NCBI GenBank assembly: GCA_037953745.1
Contig: JBAKBP010007644.1
Span: forward strand, 33,910-97,909
Length of the DNA: 64,000 bases
Direction: 5' to 3'
Origin: Lithodes maja
Taxonomy: Eukaryota; Arthropoda; Malacostraca; Decapoda; Lithodidae
Positions within the stretch are counted from its first letter, which is position 1; each line of letters opens with the position of its first letter. Below the pieces are notes generated by a model. The model did no database searches, was not told the DNA's origin, and saw only the letters and a list, made by a program, of their open reading frames with translations. Positions 22,798 through 35,130 of the stretch are shown here, one piece after another. The translations under genes and the position numbers were made by a program.

Positions 22798-25338
22798 AAA
22801 ACGGTGGCGGCTTTGGGGAAGTTGTTTTGGTGGCCGGGGATGAAGTCTCATGTGCAGTCCTGGATAAACTCATGTGATATTTGTCAACGGGTCGGGAAAC
22901 CAAACCAAGTTATTCCTAAAGCTCCGTTGCACCCTATTCCTGTAATTGGGCCACCTTTTAGTAAGATTGTTGTTGACATGGTTGGTCCCCTCCCTCCCAC
23001 AAAGGCTGGTAATAAATTTTTGTTAACCATCATGGATGTTGCCACTAGATACCCCGATGCATACCCCATGAAAAACGGCATGGCTAAGACGGTAGTCAGT
23101 AACTTGTTGTGGTACTTTTCAAGGTACGGGTACCCGGAGGAGATTCAGTCTGATCAGGGGTCCAATTTCACCTCCAATCTCTTTAAGCAAACAATGCAAC
23201 AGCATGGAATACGGGCGGTGGTATCGTCAGCGTATCACCCTGAGAGCCAAGGGGTGCTTGAGCGGTGGCATGCCACCCTTAAAAGCATGCTCAGGTGTTA
23301 TTGTGCTGATAACGGAAGAGATTGGGATCTTGGATTGCCGTATGTACTGTTTGCTGCTCGGGAAGTGCCTGGTGAGAGCCTGGGATTTAGTCCAAACGAG
23401 CTGATTTTTGGACACCGAGTCAGGGGCCCCCTTAATATGCTGCGGGAAATTTGGGAAGGAACGGTGCCGCCTTGTTCCTTGTTGAAGTATGTGTTTGAAA
23501 GCCGTGAGCGCATGCTTAAGAGTCTGGAGATGGCAGGTCGGAATTTAACAGGGTCACAAGCTTTAATGAAGGACAGGTATGATCGCAAAGTGAAGCTCCG
23601 GGAGTTCATTGTGGGACAGGAGGTGTTGATTTTGTTGCCTTTGGTGGGTAACCCCTTGTCGGCGAAGTATACTGGACCCTATAAAATTGTGGAGAAAATT
23701 TCGGACCTAGATTACCTTGTTGCCACTCCAGACAGGAGGAAGAAGAATCAGTTATGTCACGTGAACCTGATAAAAGAGTATGTGAGGCGCCCCTCTGAGC
23801 CTCTCACTGTCCCTGTGTTGGCTTGTTGCGGCCGTGGTGGAGAAGGAGAGGGGGACAGTCAAGCTTCAGAGGAGGATAGCTGGGATCACCATGTTTCAGC
23901 GGATCAGTGGGCGGGGAACTCGAGCCTAAGGGCTGACGAGGCTATAGCCCATTTGCCTGAGCCGCAATTTGAAGCTATCCGTCAGTTACTCGGTTCATAC
24001 CCCACTGTATTTGCTGAACACCCAGGCCTCACTACTCAGGCTATGCATGATGTTGACGTGGGGGACCATCTACCCTTTAAGTCAATCCCGTACCGTGTGC
24101 CCCCCATAAAACTACCCGCTCTGAGGGATGAGTTGGAGTATATGCTCGGTAGAGGGTTGATAGAGAAAGGTACCGTTAAATGGACTTCCCCCGTAACACT
24201 GCAGCCTAAGCCAGATGGCAAGGTACGCTTCTGTATTGATTTCCGTAGGCTAAACGGTTTGACTCCAACTAACCCATATCCTCTTCCTCGGGTTGATGAT
24301 AGTGTTGATAAAATTGGTAATGCTCGGTTTTTGTCTAAAGTAGATTTAGTAAAAGGTTACTGGCAAGTACCTTTGTCCGAGCGTGCTAAAGAGGTATGTG
24401 GTTTTGTGGTGGACGGGAGTACTTACCGGTGTAATGTTATGCCCTACGGACTTAAGAATGCACCAGCAACGTTTCAGAACCTGATGAATGAAATTGTCAA
24501 GGACATTCCAAATTGCACCGTATACTTGGACGATGTAATCATTTATGATGACGACTTTGAGAGCCATTGTGAGCACCTGGAGACCTTGTTCCGGAAACTT
24601 AGTGAAGCAAGTCTGGTAGTAAATTTGGCAAAGTGTGACTTCGTAAAAGCCACTGTGCAGTACCTTGGGTTTGTAGTGGGAAGGGGACAGGTGTGCCCTC
24701 CTCAGAACAAGGTACAGGCTATCAATAAATTTCCGCACCCAACCACCAAGAAGCAGATCATGAGATTCTTGGGTATGATAGGCTACTACAGACGCTTTAT
24801 AAAAGGTTACTCTACGGTGTTGGCACCTCTCACAGATTTGTTATCTAAAGACAAAAAGTTTTTGTGGGCGCCTGAGTGTGAAAAGGCTTTTAATTTAGTG
24901 AAGCATTTGCTGTGTACTCACCCGATACTCAGGGCCCCAGACTTTAACAGGCCTTTTCAGCTGGCAACAGATGCTAGTGGTGTAGGGGCTGGTGCCGTCT
25001 TGCTACAGACAGACAATGAAGGTGTGGAACACCCAGTAAGTTTCTTTTCTAAGAAGTTCAATGCTGCACAAAAGAACTATTCTACAATAGAAAAGGAATT
25101 ACTGGCGATTGTGCTGTCACTCAGGCACTTCGAGGTGTATGTTCCAGCCTATGGCCCAGTCGTGGTTATCTACACTGATCATCACCCTTTGAGATTCCTA
25201 AATCAATTTCACAATCGCAATATGAGACTGACCCGGTGGTCATTGATGTTGCAGGAGTATAACCTGGACATCCGGCATATTGCGGGATGTGACAATGTGA
25301 TTGCGGATTGTTTATCGAGGGTAGATGATCAGTCGTAG
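22777..25338 (+). CDS. Integrase-RT-RNase H polyprotein (integrase first)
   Basis: 850 uninterrupted residues from 22786; the leading codon is TTG, so it continues the upstream Pol. Domains in order: rest of HHCC zinc module (CDICQ); integrase core with D64 (VVDMVGPLPP), D123 (QSDQGSNF) and E159 (GVLERWH), giving exact D-35-E spacing; GPY/F module (YTGPYKIVEK, about residue 295); an acidic linker; RT with FRRLNGLTPTNPYPLPR and active site YLDDV (about 24524); RNase H (TDASG, about 24970; TDHHPLRFL); end at VDDQS. All catalytic residues are present. One continuous frame spans integrase and RT, so the order is not an assembly artefact. Confidence 0.92.
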   Translation, partial: AGHLGVRKTVAALGKLFWWPGMKSHVQSWINSCDICQRVGKPNQVIPKAPLHPIPVIGPPFSKIVVDMVGPLPPTKAGNKFLLTIMDVATRYPDAYPMKNGMAKTVVSNLLWYFSRYGYPEEIQSDQGSNFTSNLFKQTMQQHGIRAVVSSAYHPESQGVLERWHATLKSMLRCYCADNGRDWDLGLPYVLFAAREVPGESLGFSPNELIFGHRVRGPLNMLREIWEGTVPPCSLLKYVFESRERMLKSLEMAGRNLTGSQALMKDRYDRKVKLREFIVGQEVLILLPLVGNPLSAKYTGPYKIVEKISDLDYLVATPDRRKKNQLCHVNLIKEYVRRPSEPLTVPVLACCGRGGEGEGDSQASEEDSWDHHVSADQWAGNSSLRADEAIAHLPEPQFEAIRQLLGSYPTVFAEHPGLTTQAMHDVDVGDHLPFKSIPYRVPPIKLPALRDELEYMLGRGLIEKGTVKWTSPVTLQPKPDGKVRFCIDFRRLNGLTPTNPYPLPRVDDSVDKIGNARFLSKVDLVKGYWQVPLSERAKEVCGFVVDGSTYRCNVMPYGLKNAPATFQNLMNEIVKDIPNCTVYLDDVIIYDDDFESHCEHLETLFRKLSEASLVVNLAKCDFVKATVQYLGFVVGRGQVCPPQNKVQAINKFPHPTTKKQIMRFLGMIGYYRRFIKGYSTVLAPLTDLLSKDKKFLWAPECEKAFNLVKHLLCTHPILRAPDFNRPFQLATDASGVGAGAVLLQTDNEGVEHPVSFFSKKFNAAQKNYSTIEKELLAIVLSLRHFEVYVPAYGPVVVIYTDHHPLRFLNQFHNRNMRLTRWSLMLQEYNLDIRHIAGCDNVIADCLSRVDDQS

Positions 25339-25858
25339 GCTATCACAGGTGTATGATCCCGAAGAGATTGTCACACGGGTAGCCTCCTGCTTTGGTTTGA
25401 GTAGTATTTTGCGCTTGGTGCTTGTTGGCTCGCGGTTGTAGCCCAGCGTATTGGGTCGTAAAGCAGGAGTTGAGCGTTTGGTATAGAAGAAAAATAGGCT
25501 GCCCTTATAGTGCAGCCGGAAAAAACATATTAAAATATAAAAATCATATAAAAACTCTTTCTTTTTGATGAAGATAATTGTATAAGTTTGTCATAGCCTA
25601 TAAAGTGTTTGAGTAGTCCACGAACTATCAAACGGCTGAGCTGTTGTAAGCTCGCTCTGGGAGCATGATATTATGTCTTTTACTATTGTTGGGAGGAGTT
25701 ATGAAATGTGATTTTTTTTTTTTTTTTTTATAAGATGTGTTTTAGTGATAAACTCAGCGTTGTTTTAGTGCCATGCGGTCGCTGGGTGTGAGGGGTTTGA
25801 TGGGGTTCTGTATATCAGATTTTAGCTCAGGGTTGAGCAAGTAAAATCTTGGGGGAGG
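25339..25858 (+). other. 3' untranslated region and polypurine tract
   Basis: No coding. A T-run (about 25711-25729) is followed by the polypurine tract GGGGGAGG (25851-25858), which directly abuts the 3' LTR and would prime plus-strand synthesis. Confidence 0.75.
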
Positions 25859-27697
25859 TGTGACGCATGTCGAGTATGAGCATGCTGTACAGAACGCCCA
25901 GTCAGGCCCCACCCTCGCTAGGATCGTCAGGGCAGGAACTTTGGCTGTAGTCTGTGTAGAGTTTCCTAACTCAGTTTATGTGAACCGTTGTACTATAAGT
26001 ATTATCATTATGTATTTTGTTTTCTTCTAAGTCAACGAGTTCTATTTTATATCATTAGATATAAGTATTGTGTGTGGGATTTATATATATATAATGATGC
26101 GAAGAGAGAGAGAGTTATGTAACGGAGGACAGTGTGCGCGCCACGAGGTGTGTAGGCCTCACTCCCTCCTCCCTCCTTCCCCCCTCCCTCCCCCCTCATC
26201 AAGAGCGTGGGAATCCTTTGTCGATCCCAGATTGAGAGAGCGAATGTGACGTCATGATTGCCGTTATGCTCGCTACGGGGCCGAGTATAAAAAGGGAGGT
26301 CTCGCCATTTTTAGATCAGAACTCATCAGGCAAAGCGACCTCTCATATCCCTTGCAACTATCGATATTCTTCCGACTGATGTGAACTTTCTCTACTCTCT
26401 GAACAGCCTACCTTCTTCTCTTCTCGTCCCTGTTTATAACCTCAATGACCCCTTTGGTGCAGATTTAGTCAGCCAAAGTATTATCGCTTGAGTTCTCACG
26501 AGATAAGTGCCTGTTAGATAGCCTATTTTTGGAAGGGTTAACTAGAATAGGATTGATTGATGTTTGTTGCACTCGTATATGCATTTCCCTGTGTGCGATT
26601 ATTCATGTTCCTGTTTTCTGCTGGTTTAGGCAATGCTAGACTGGGATAGGGTTTCTGAGTTGTGATTTCCTATGAGTGCTAGGTTGGTTGAACCAGCACA
26701 ATTGCAACGGAGACGTGGGAAGCCTAGGGGGTCTTTTTGATTGTGTACCGTGGGAGTTTAGCACTGTGTTGCGAGTGAGGGCTTTTGCCTGTGCCACCCA
26801 ACACTGTGCTATCTCATTTGCTTGACTTTGAGAGGATCGCCAGGAGAGAACCAGATACTAGTGATCTGGATCTCTCAAGAGAGCATCCCGTCAATTACCG
26901 TAATTTGGCCGCACAGTCTTAAGGACCTCGCTAGGCTACGAGCCGCTTGCTCAGCCATTGTCTCTTAACCTTAGATGTCCCAGCTAGACTTTGCTCGACC
27001 AGCAGATACAGCATAGTATTGAAGCTTCTCCTTATGTATATTATTGTTTAAGCACTATTGATTTCATGCGTGGCACGCTTAGCTACTTCAGAGATTAGTG
27101 GCCCACGAGCACAATCTTAGTAGGCTATTGCCAGTGCATTGTCGGAGTACTTCTTCTTAATGTTTGCCATATCCTATTGCTTATTCTTATAATTCTTCTT
27201 ATGTCAATTTAAAGCCTTTAATTACCAGTGAGTTATTCATTAAATTGCTGTTCAAAATCCGATACTTACTTCTTATGAGTATTCGAGAAGCATCTAACTT
27301 ATCAGAAGATTCCTTGCTTGATGCTCGAGGACTATTGTTTAACGTAACGTAATAGTGCCGATCCGAAGTAGAGGGTGGAGGACTTCTTAAGTTCTTAGTT
27401 CAAGGGTGGATTACTTCGGCTTCGGCCAACACTATTCTTTAGTGTTGTAGTACTTTCTTCTTTGTTTGATTGTTGACCAGACTAGATAACTCCCGTCTTG
27501 CTATTAGTCTGTTGTGTGAAACGCTAGTACCGAGTTCTTGTATACCCCGTTATAGCAGATAGAACTCTGGAGGGTAGTGGCGTTTTTGTTCGGCTGGCAG
27601 TACTCTGGGGTTGGGATCGTGTGTTTCCGTTGTGGCAGCGAGCCATACTCGAGTCCTGTGTAAGAGCCCTAGTGTACCCGAGTGCCCGGTCGTAACA
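25859..27697 (+). repeat. 3' LTR of the Gmr1-like element
   Basis: Matches the 5' LTR over its full 1,839 bp with two compensating 1-bp homopolymer indels. It is followed by ACCC and the rest of the disrupted CR1 element. Confidence 0.95.
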
Positions 27698-28021
27698 ACC
27701 CAAATCCTTCTCCAAGTCAGTCACTTCCAGAGGCATTACCAATAGTGAATAGCCTGAATTGAGGTTTGCTTGGCCGATATGCATCACCTTGCACTTTTCC
27801 AAGTTTAATGGTATCTGCCATGTCTATGACCATTCATCCAGTCTGTTGAGATCCATCCTGAGCTATTCATACCCTTTTGGGTTCTTTATATTCATTCCAA
27901 GCTATATGTCAATGCAAACTTGGAGATCAGACTCAACAGACCAATATAGATATAATTGACTTACTGTATATGATAAACAAAAGTGGGCCAAGGACAGATC
28001 CCTGTGGAACTCCAGAAGTGA
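27698..28021 (-). pseudogene. Second CR1-type LINE, upstream part
   Basis: Minus-strand reading gives the GVPQGSVLGP-type RT segment near 28010, degraded sequence around the active site, then LEKCKVMHIGQANLNSGYS and VTDLEKDLG. It stops at the LTR insertion, and the continuation is at 18175-17616. The 5' end abuts a (GA)n run, consistent with truncation at insertion or later decay. Confidence 0.8.
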
Positions 28022-28023
28022 CT

Positions 28024-28086
<63 letters not shown>

Positions 28087-28590
28087 TTGTTGTGATGCAG
28101 AGTGCCCTAGATTGCTTTTCCAGACACATTTATAGTCAGCATTTACATTCTCTATTTACAACTAGCATTATTTACAGTCCATATTTATGATCTATATTAA
28201 GGATCCATATTTCCGTTCTCTATTTACCACTCTTCCTCCGTGGTGGGTACTTTATGATCCAAGCATCCTGGAATCACCCCCCCCCCCCCCTCTCTCTCTC
28301 TCTCCTCCTCCTTCCCCTTCACTCTCGTCTTCCCTTCCTCCCTCCCTCCTTACCTCCCTTCCTCTCCCCCCGTCCCTCTCACTCTCCTCCTTCCACCCTC
28401 CCTCTCCACCTCCCTCCCTCCCTCTCTTCCCCTCCCTCTCCTCTTCCCTCCCTTCAAAAATTTGGTAAAGCTTATATCCCACCCCGATGGGGCTGCTCGT
28501 ACAGTCCCACTCAATAGTCTGACGATAAAAAAAAAAAACAAAAAAAAAAAACACACACACAAACAAAAATGGGGGGGGGGGGGCAGTAAT
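28022..28590. repeat. Microsatellites: (GA)n, CT-rich block, A- and G-runs
   Basis: (GA)n at 28026-28081, poly-C then CT-rich sequence at 28276-28455, A-rich run at 28528-28567, G-run at 28570-28583. Translations are low complexity and rejected as genes. Confidence 0.9.
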
Positions 28591-28800
28591 TACACAGGTA
28601 TTTTTATCGTCAACTTGCTATGGCCAAGTATTTTCTGGCACCATGTTTGGGATCTTTTGCCTTGGTATCTGAAACTAGGGCAATGCCCAGGGGAAGTCTA
28701 ATAGGCATCTGATAAGGAGTTGCTGGAACTCTTGTTTATTTTGTCTGGCCTCCCTCACTGTTTCCGTTTGTGTCTCACCTACACAGAGAGTAACCTAGCT
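28591..28800 (-). repeat. Dispersed repeat, second copy
   Basis: Inverted relative of 3232-3370, sharing AGGAGTTGCTGGAA, GTCTGGCCTCCCTC and GTTTGTGTCTCACCTA (on the plus strand). Here it extends further left with GGGCAATGCCCAGGG. Confidence 0.6.
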
Positions 28801-29008
28801 TGCTCTCACAAACACCTCCTATTAATTTCACTACACTAAACAAGCACACCACACTCCTTTCCAACACACACACACAAAAACAAACATACACACAAAAACT
28901 TAAAAATAGCGACTATCACTCTTGCATTGCAACTTTAGGGGAGGCAATTGTTTTGTTTACCTTATCCGGATGGGACAAATATAGCTCCCATCCCCCCACG
29001 CGCGAACG

Positions 29009-29040
<32 letters not shown>

Positions 29041-29241
29041 TCTCATATTGATGTATGCAAATTTTGTAGAAACTTTGTGGTAAATAAACTTCCCCGATAT
29101 GAGAGTCCATGGCGACTTATGCCCCATGCAATATAAGTTGGAGTCGTAAATTCAGCTATGTTATTGGCGGGGGACTTAGTAGCTCGGTTAAGTCTCCTAC
29201 GGGTTGATTACTGAGTTAAGTTTGAAGCTTGAGAAACGGAT
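28801..29241. other. Gene-free spacer with (CA)n
   Basis: (CA)n at about 29010-29040; otherwise no recognisable feature. Confidence 0.5.
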
Positions 29242-30164
29242 AGGAAATACTAACAAAGCAAAATATGATGGTGTTCCTATAATATAAGAATGATAATGGT
29301 GATGATATTGATAGGAAATACTAACAAAGCAAAATATGATGGTGATCCTATAATATAAGAATGATAATGGTGATGATATTGATAGGAAATACTAACAAAG
29401 CAAAATATGATGGTGATCCTATAATATAAGAATGATAATGGTGATGATATTGATAGGAAATACTAACAAAGCAAAATATGATGGTGATCCTACAATATAA
29501 GAATGATAATGGTGATGATATTGATAGGAAATACTAACAAAGCAAAATATGATGGTGATCCTATAATATAAGAATGATAATGGTGATGATATTGATAGGA
29601 AATACTAACAAAGCAATATATGATGGTGATCCTATAATATAAGAATGATAATGGTGATGATATTGATAGGAAATACTAACAAAGCAAAATATTATGGTGA
29701 TCCTATAATATAAGAATGATAATGGTGATGATATTGATAGGAAATACTAACAAAGCAAAATATGATGGTGATCCTATAATATAAGAATGATAATGGTGAT
29801 GATATTGATAGGAAATACTAACAAAGCAAAATATGATGGTGATCCTATAATATAAGAATGATAATGGTGATGATATTGATAGGAAATACTAACAAAGCAA
29901 AATATGATGGTGATCCTATAATATAAGAATGATAATGGTGATGATATTGATAGGAAATACTAACAAAGCAAAATATGATGGTGATCCTATAATTTAAGAA
30001 TGATAATGGTGATGATATTGATAGGAAATACTAACAAAGCAAAATATGATGGTGATCCTATAATATAAGAATGATAATGGTGATGATATTGATAGGAAAT
30101 ACTAACAAAGCAAAATATGATGGTGATCCTATAATATAAGAATGATAATGGTGATGATATTGAT
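29242..30164 (+). repeat. Minisatellite, 13 units of 71 bp
   Basis: Unit begins AGGAAATACTAACAAAGC and ends GGTGATGATATTGAT. Unit starts fall at 29242, 29313, 29384 and so on, exactly 71 bp apart, to 30164 (923 bp = 13 x 71). Only scattered substitutions occur. No coding potential. Confidence 0.95.
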
Positions 30165-30188
30165 AGGAAAAACCAGTGATGGTTCTAT

Positions 30189-30299
30189 GCTACTACTACT
30201 ACTATTACTACTACTACTACTACTACTACTATTACTACTACTACTACTATTACTACTACTATTACTACTACTACTATTACTACTACTACTACTACTACT
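30189..30299. repeat. (TAC)n microsatellite at the RLE LINE flank
   Basis: ACT/TAC units with some ATT interruptions. It lies about 50 bp outside the 3' end of the minus-strand RLE LINE. Short TAC repeats also touch that end at 30337-30348. Frames of poly-Tyr, poly-Leu or poly-Ser across it are artefacts. Confidence 0.9.
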
Positions 30300-30302
30300 T
30301 CC

Positions 30303-30345
30303 TATTCCGGGGTCAGCACTCAGACTCATCATCGTGGATTACTAC
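30303..30345 (+). repeat. 43-bp direct repeat flanking RLE copy A (left copy)
   Basis: Identical to 37901-37943 (begins CTATTCCGGGGTCAGCACTC, ends GTGGATTACTAC). The copies lie on either side of RLE copy A, one at its 3' junction and one about 115 bp beyond its 5' junction. Possible long target-site duplication or a recombination footprint. Confidence 0.75.
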
Positions 30346-30694
30346 TACTACATTGATTTTTATTTAATATTTTTCATACATTTCATGTTACTACTACTAC
30401 CATCAACACTTCCACCACCACCACCACCACTACCTTAAATTTAATATTGTATACATATTTTATTTCACAAGCATCAGACACTACTATTCTACACCATCCA
30501 ACTTCAATCCAGTCTCCTTCCTATGCGACCCTCTGCTACTGCTGCCTCGTAGTCTACTTCTGCCACCTCTGCCACTGCTGCCTCATAGTCTACTTCTGCC
30601 ACCGTCACTGGTTGTGGTGCAGACCTTCTTGTTCCCTGCAGGCAAAGTAGTGCAGATCTGAGCAATGAGAAAGATAGACGGCACCTCATCCAGG

Positions 30695-31825
30695 CTACGA
30701 CGTGGCTCCTAGGCTGTTGCTTCTTCTCTGCGATGATCTCTGCTGCCTTGAATAGAAGCACTGGGCCCTGGGTCCCATCCCTCCTGATGTGATGAAGACT
30801 AGTGGGGTAAAGCTGCCATGTTCGACGTGTAAGATCCTTTCTCCATATGTCCTGACCTCTCGTTCGTTCCTCTTGTGTGCAGCCTCCAGAGACAGCTGGC
30901 TGTAGCTGTGGGCCATTGGGTCAAATACTCTTATGTCAAAGAATGCTCGCTGTGCATTTGTCCAAAAGCCTCTTGCACTAACGTCCAATCTTGCTTCAAT
31001 GGATGTGTTGGCCGTCTTGTGCTGCATGATCTCTCCATCCAAGGGAATGAGTGATGGTTCGCTCACCACATCTCTACACACCTCCCTGAGCATGTTCGCT
31101 GTTACATCTCTTACTTCATCATGCCTGATGCTGATGAATCCTCCTTTCTTACATATCATGGTGTGGTCTGTATCGTTGATGGTTCCACAAATGCATCGAT
31201 CGGGCAGTCCTTCAATCGGCCAATCATACCTCAGTGCAATAGCATCATTAAATTCTTGTTTGTTGAGATTGAAGCTTTTTGCCTTGATTGGTAGTGTTGT
31301 CAGCCAATTTGAAGCTCCCGTTTCTTGTGCTATTTGTAGTTTTCTTGTTTGTCTCGGTTGAAGTTGTCCCATCAATTGTGCCAGGTCATTTTTCTGTGAG
31401 TTTTGCCTTTCTGCCGTGATGGTCTTTCTGATGTTGTAGATGTCTGCCTGGTCTACTTCACCGTCAGAATCTTGTGCTACGATACAGTCAGTGAGAGATC
31501 CTGTTATCTTTACCGAGTTCTGGTATTCCGTTATCGCCCTCTTCACTGGGTTGATGATTCCCATCCCTCCCAACCTAGGAGGCAGTGCGAGCAGCTCCCT
31601 CTCTGTAGCATTCGGGGTGTGCGACTTTATCCACGCTGGGATGAGTTTGTCTCTGATGGCATCTTCCAGCGGTTGAAGTAATGCGCTCACATTTGGAACG
31701 GTTCTCATCAAGTAGGTCCAGCGATGTTTGACCCCATATGTGAATGCCGAATACGCGGCCTGTGGTTCCGTCTTTGCAATATTGGCCAGTTTCTCAATTT
31801 CGTTTACCCATTCTCTGACCTTCTC
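30695..31825 (-). pseudogene. RLE LINE copy A: thumb/linker and restriction-like endonuclease
   Basis: Continues after the stop. It holds a helical linker (LIPAWIKSHTPNATERELLALPPRLGG), then CICGTINDTDHTMIC, a CxC-x7-H-x3-C zinc motif like the CCHC knuckle of R2-type proteins. IRHDEVRDVTANMLRE follows, and then a PD-(D/E)XK-like stretch: EARLDVSARGFW, QRAFFDIRVFDP. In R2-type elements this C-terminal module nicks target DNA before priming. The region downstream (GERILHVEHGSFTPLVF) is conserved in copy B. Confidence 0.75.
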
Positions 31826-31829
31826 CTCT

Positions 31830-32113
31830 ATTTATTTGTTCTTGAACTCTTCCGTGCCGATCACCGCCCCAAGGTGACGCTGTCCGTCCTTTGTTACTAC
31901 CACTTCACTACCGCTGAAAGCTTCTCCCGCCCTTTCATAATGTTCTGTTTTTACTATTAGTATTGACTTTCTGGCATTTGGATGGTACCCTATTTCTGGT
32001 CCTACCTCTGATATTTTCTCCCACCAGTGCTTGAGATTGTTGACTTTTTCCGCTTCAGTGAGATCGTCTGCATAGGCCACCTGCTTGACTTGCGTCTCCT
32101 CATGGCTTGTTAA
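31830..32113 (-). pseudogene. RLE LINE copy A: RT active-site segment
   Basis: Resumes directly after the TTAA insertion: SHEETQVKQVAYADDLT (the YADD catalytic pair), WWEKISEVGPEIGYHPNARKS and RHLGAVIGTEEFKNK, ending in TAA near 31831. Copy B has a sense codon at the same place, so the stop is a mutation. Confidence 0.82.
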
Positions 32114-32130
32114 CCCTCCCGCATCTATAG

Positions 32131-32188
32131 GACGCGATCGCGTCATAACGCCACCCCTCCAAGAGTGCTCGTATGACGCAATCGCGTC
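32131..32188. repeat. Paired subterminal palindromes of the TTAA element
   Basis: GACGCGATCGCGTC (32131-32144) is a perfect 14-bp palindrome. GACGCAATCGCGTC (32175-32188) repeats it with one change, 44 bp on, each followed by ATAA.GCCAC. Such subterminal repeats are typical transposase-binding sites. Confidence 0.6.
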
Positions 32189-32690
32189 ATAATGCCACCT
32201 GTAAGTTAGAAATATTCGCCAAAAATAAGTTTATGACTCGATTTTGACTCAATTTGGACTGGTAAGTTAGGCATCAGTAAGTTACAAAAGGAAGTATCTA
32301 GCAACCCCATAGCGTCCCTCTCTGAGGAGCGCGGGCCTCTGTAAAGTCAGTAGTTTCCCGGCCTCCAGACTGTGAGGCAGGGTCCCGGCCCTTTAAATTC
32401 TGGGCTCCCTCCCTCAGGCCCACCATGCCTAGCTATAGGCAGGCAATTATGGATTATTTCTTCTACCCAGTGAAAGTGTTTAGTGAATAATTCGAAATAT
32501 ATATGTATATAAGATGTTACTTGTGACTTTTGGTGACTGAGGGGAGTGAATCTTGGTTAACCCCTTGAGTATTGATGCAGTTTTGTCGAGGTATCATTGA
32601 TGACTTTACACTATTTTTTGCTTGAAAGACAAATATATATATCAATAAATACTGCCTACGAAATAAATACACTATAATCACGAAGATGTC
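32189..32690. other. Left arm of TTAA element, no gene
   Basis: No supportable coding region or repeat. Mixed AT-rich sequence leading into the modular array. Confidence 0.4.
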
Positions 32691-33107
32691 ACAGGAAGTA
32701 TGGTAAGTACTCTATGGAATTTTAGTTATATTACAGTATATTATTATAATTATATATATATTTTATATAATTATAGCCTATATACAGTATATAACAGCCC
32801 CAAGGTCCCGAGCAAGCCCAAGGCCCATAATCGAGTATTTATATTATTATTATATTTTGTATTTTATTTAAATATTTATATATTTGATTTATTAGTTTTT
32901 ATTTATTTTATTTTATTTATTTTATTTTATTTATGTTTATTTTATTTATTTTATATATATATATACCGTATATATTTGTTTTGTTATTCCTGTTCCCCAG
33001 GGTGTCTAGCAGATCAGCCCCAAGGTCCTGAGCAAGCTCAAGGCCCATAATCGAGTATTTATATTATTATTATATTTTTTATTTTATTTATTTTATTTAT
33101 ATATACA

Positions 33108-33157
<50 letters not shown>

Positions 33158-33204
33158 AGAATATATCACAAATACACGTGAGCCACTAAATGTTTCTAGT
33201 TTCT

Positions 33205-33275
33205 CAGTGGGGATCGAACCATCGACCATCAGAACGATAGCCGACGCTTAATCAATTACACCACGGCATATATAC
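33205..33275 (-). repeat. tRNA-like SINE head inside the AT array
   Basis: On the minus strand, A-box TGGTGTAATTG (33253-33263) and B-box GGTTCGATCC (33211-33220) have tRNA-like spacing. No intact acceptor stem is seen; a SINE relic is likelier than a tRNA gene. Confidence 0.5.
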
Positions 33276-33445
33276 CCAGTATATATATTTTTTTTTTTGT
33301 CTTTATTATTCCTGTTCCCCAGGCTGTCTAGCGGATCAGCCCCAAGGTCCCGAGCAAGCCCAAGGCCCATAATTGAGTATTTATATTATTATTATTATTT
33401 TTATTTTATTTATTTTATTTATTTTATTTATAAATATACAGTATA

Positions 33446-33508
<63 letters not shown>

Positions 33509-33680
33509 GTATATACCTGGTATATATATATATATTTTTTTTCTTTATTATTCCTGTTCCCCAGGCTGTCTAGCGGATCAGCCCCAAGGTCCCGAGCAAG
33601 CCCAAGGCCCATAATCGAGTATTTATATTATTATTATACTTTTTATTGTATTTATTTTATTTATTTTATTTATATATACA

Positions 33681-34708
<1,028 letters not shown>

Positions 34709-34727
34709 ATGTATTACCTGGCTTTAC

Positions 34728-34787
<60 letters not shown>

Positions 34788-34977
34788 GGTATATATATAT
34801 ATTTTTGTTTTCTTTATTATTCCTGTTTCCCAGGGTGTCTAGCGGATCAGCCCCAAGGTCCCGAGCAAGCCCAAGGCCCATAATCGAGTATTTATATTAT
34901 TATTACATTTTTATTTTATTTATATATATATTTATTTGATTTGATTTATTTAATTTTATTTATATTTTTATTTCATT

Positions 34978-35044
<67 letters not shown>

Positions 35045-35130
35045 TTATATATTTATATAAATGTTGTACATTGTGGCAAAGATATACAACTGTATAAACA
35101 TTCTCATATATTTACATAACAATAACAATG

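Larger units (their letters stand above)
18176..27697 (+). mobile_element. Complete Ty3/Gypsy LTR retrotransposon, Gmr1-like order
   Basis: A 9.5-kb element with two 1,839-bp LTRs, primer-binding site, gag, protease, integrase, RT and RNase H. Integrase precedes RT, as in Ty1/Copia, while all sequence motifs are Ty3/Gypsy-like. This combination is known from the Gmr1 group described first in cod and then in other animals. LTRs begin TGTGACG and end GTAACA. A 4-bp duplication (ACCC) flanks the element. By eye the LTRs differ only by two compensating 1-bp homopolymer indels, so insertion was recent. The 5' coding third has several frame changes. Confidence 0.92.

Noticed and set aside
18176..27697. 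Integrase-first order as a mis-joined assembly
   Set aside because: Integrase and RT are in one uninterrupted 850-residue frame, and the order matches the known Gmr1 group.
28187..28566. Pro/Ser- or Arg/Glu/Gly-rich frames on both strands
   Set aside because: Caused by a CT/GA-rich simple repeat.
30142..30438. Open frames of poly-Leu, poly-Tyr and poly-Ser
   Set aside because: Produced by the (TAC)n microsatellite in different frames.
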